From the NCBI RefSeq assembly GCF_004005865.1, contig NZ_SACN01000005.1:1-64000 (forward strand): 64,000 nucleotides of DNA. Direction: 5' to 3'. Both the position numbers and the translations under genes were made by a program. The notes below the pieces were generated by a model. That model was not told where the DNA came from and ran no database searches. It saw only the letters and a list, made by a program, of their open reading frames with translations. This DNA comes from Sphingomonas crocodyli (GTDB lineage: Bacteria; Pseudomonadota; Alphaproteobacteria; Sphingomonadales; Sphingomonadaceae). Positions 63,503-64,000 of this stretch are shown one piece after another; within the stretch, counting starts at the first letter, position 1, and each line of letters begins with the position of its first letter.

Positions 63503-64000
63503 ATGAACACGCTGGTCCGCCAGACCCCGACCCTGTTGTCGTCACCCATGAAGATCGGCCGCGTGACGCTGCCCAACCGCCTGATCGCGCCGCCGCACGC
63601 CGCGCTGATGGGCAATCTGGTGGGGACCGAGAAGGAGGCCGAGCGCTACATTTCCTATTGGCGCAGTCTGGCGCAGGGCGGGACCGGGCTGCTGATCGCG
63701 CTCAACGGCGTGATTGACAATATCCTGCCGCCCGGCTTCGATCCCAGCGGCGTCGGCGCGCGCAACAAGGGCAGCTTCCGCCATCCATTGTTCGTCGAGC
63801 GCATGGGCATGCTCGCGGCCGATGCGCATGCGGCCGGCGCGAAGGTGGGCACCCAGATCATCATGCAGGGCGGCACGCCGCATGCGCCATCGGCCACATT
63901 ATCCGGCCCGGTGATCAATTCGATGCCGCACCCGCTGACGCGACGCGAGATCGCCTTCCTCGTTCAGGAATATCGCGCCGCGGCCGAACAGGCGCTGGCC
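63503..64000 (+). CDS. Old-yellow-enzyme family NADH:flavin oxidoreductase (5' part)
   Basis: The first 166 codons are in the window; the frame is open to the end. 'SSPMKIGRVTLPNRLIAPPH' and 'YWRSLAQGGTGLLIALNGV' are the N-terminal strand and helix of FMN-binding OYE/2,4-dienoyl-CoA reductase proteins, and 'GTQIIMQGGTPHAP' is the strand-4 region. GGGAGAG precedes the ATG. The rest of the gene, including any C-terminal FAD/NAD domain, lies outside, so the subtype cannot be set. It may reduce enones or dienoyl-CoA. Confidence 0.88.
   Translation, partial: MNTLVRQTPTLLSSPMKIGRVTLPNRLIAPPHAALMGNLVGTEKEAERYISYWRSLAQGGTGLLIALNGVIDNILPPGFDPSGVGARNKGSFRHPLFVERMGMLAADAHAAGAKVGTQIIMQGGTPHAPSATLSGPVINSMPHPLTRREIAFLVQEYRAAAEQALA

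Overview
The window looks like a high-GC chromosomal segment from a sphingomonad (Alphaproteobacteria, Sphingomonadales). I base this on the gene content (DUF3309-type mini-protein, Alph_Pro_TM/TauE pair, PDH E2 and E3 genes in tandem, luciferase-like and Rieske oxygenase catabolic genes) and on many intergenic palindromic repeats of the 'cctccccg...cggggagg' type. I see no tRNA, rRNA, insertion sequence, prophage or CRISPR array.

Layout. 1-711: no protein gene that I can support. A nested set of complementary segments (about 120-491) looks like a structured RNA of unknown family, followed by an inverted repeat. 712-3013: an APC-type amino-acid permease and an alpha/beta hydrolase. 3144-13915: an oxidative catabolic cluster. 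It holds a LuxR-type regulator, a crotonase resembling 6-oxocamphor hydrolase, a [2Fe-2S] ferredoxin, a Rieske oxygenase, two SDRs, an enoyl-CoA hydratase 2, an alpha/beta-hydrolase fold protein without its nucleophile, a luciferase-like monooxygenase and an aldehyde dehydrogenase. Three intergenic sites with a shared CTAC[C/T]CC core suggest common control. 14108-15811: glutamate dehydrogenase and a small membrane protein.

16022-34195 (minus strand): the str, S10 and spc ribosomal operons with fusA, tuf, secY and adk. Two features are odd. A 1.5 kb polytopic membrane protein gene sits between rpmD and rplO, behind a strong terminator. The rpsJ gene is isolated by terminators, with a structured leader before rplC. 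The genes that usually follow adk (rpsM, rpsK, rpoA, rplQ) are absent here.

34467-42480: housekeeping and envelope genes (CutA, a secreted amidohydrolase, a CDF transporter, two L,D-transpeptidase-type proteins, a D-Ala-D-Ala carboxypeptidase, an epimerase). 42593-45873: PDH-complex E3, a hotdog thioesterase and E2. 46015-50671: universal stress protein, M28 peptidase and three SDRs, one lacking the catalytic Tyr. 50868-57440: TetR regulator, TauE-type exporter with its Alph_Pro_TM partner, HerA-like ATPase, amidohydrolase-2 enzyme, EF-hand protein, a low-molecular-weight phosphatase that seems to start at CTG, and a DUF3309 protein. 57647-63393: a complete tripartite RND efflux operon. 63503-end: the 5' part of an old-yellow-enzyme family oxidoreductase.

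A CGTTATAA motif occurs upstream of the Rieske gene, between tetR and tauE, and upstream of the amidohydrolase and the RND operon. It may be a regulator site that links these units. All function calls come from reading the sequence and from memory of the families; no database search was run.
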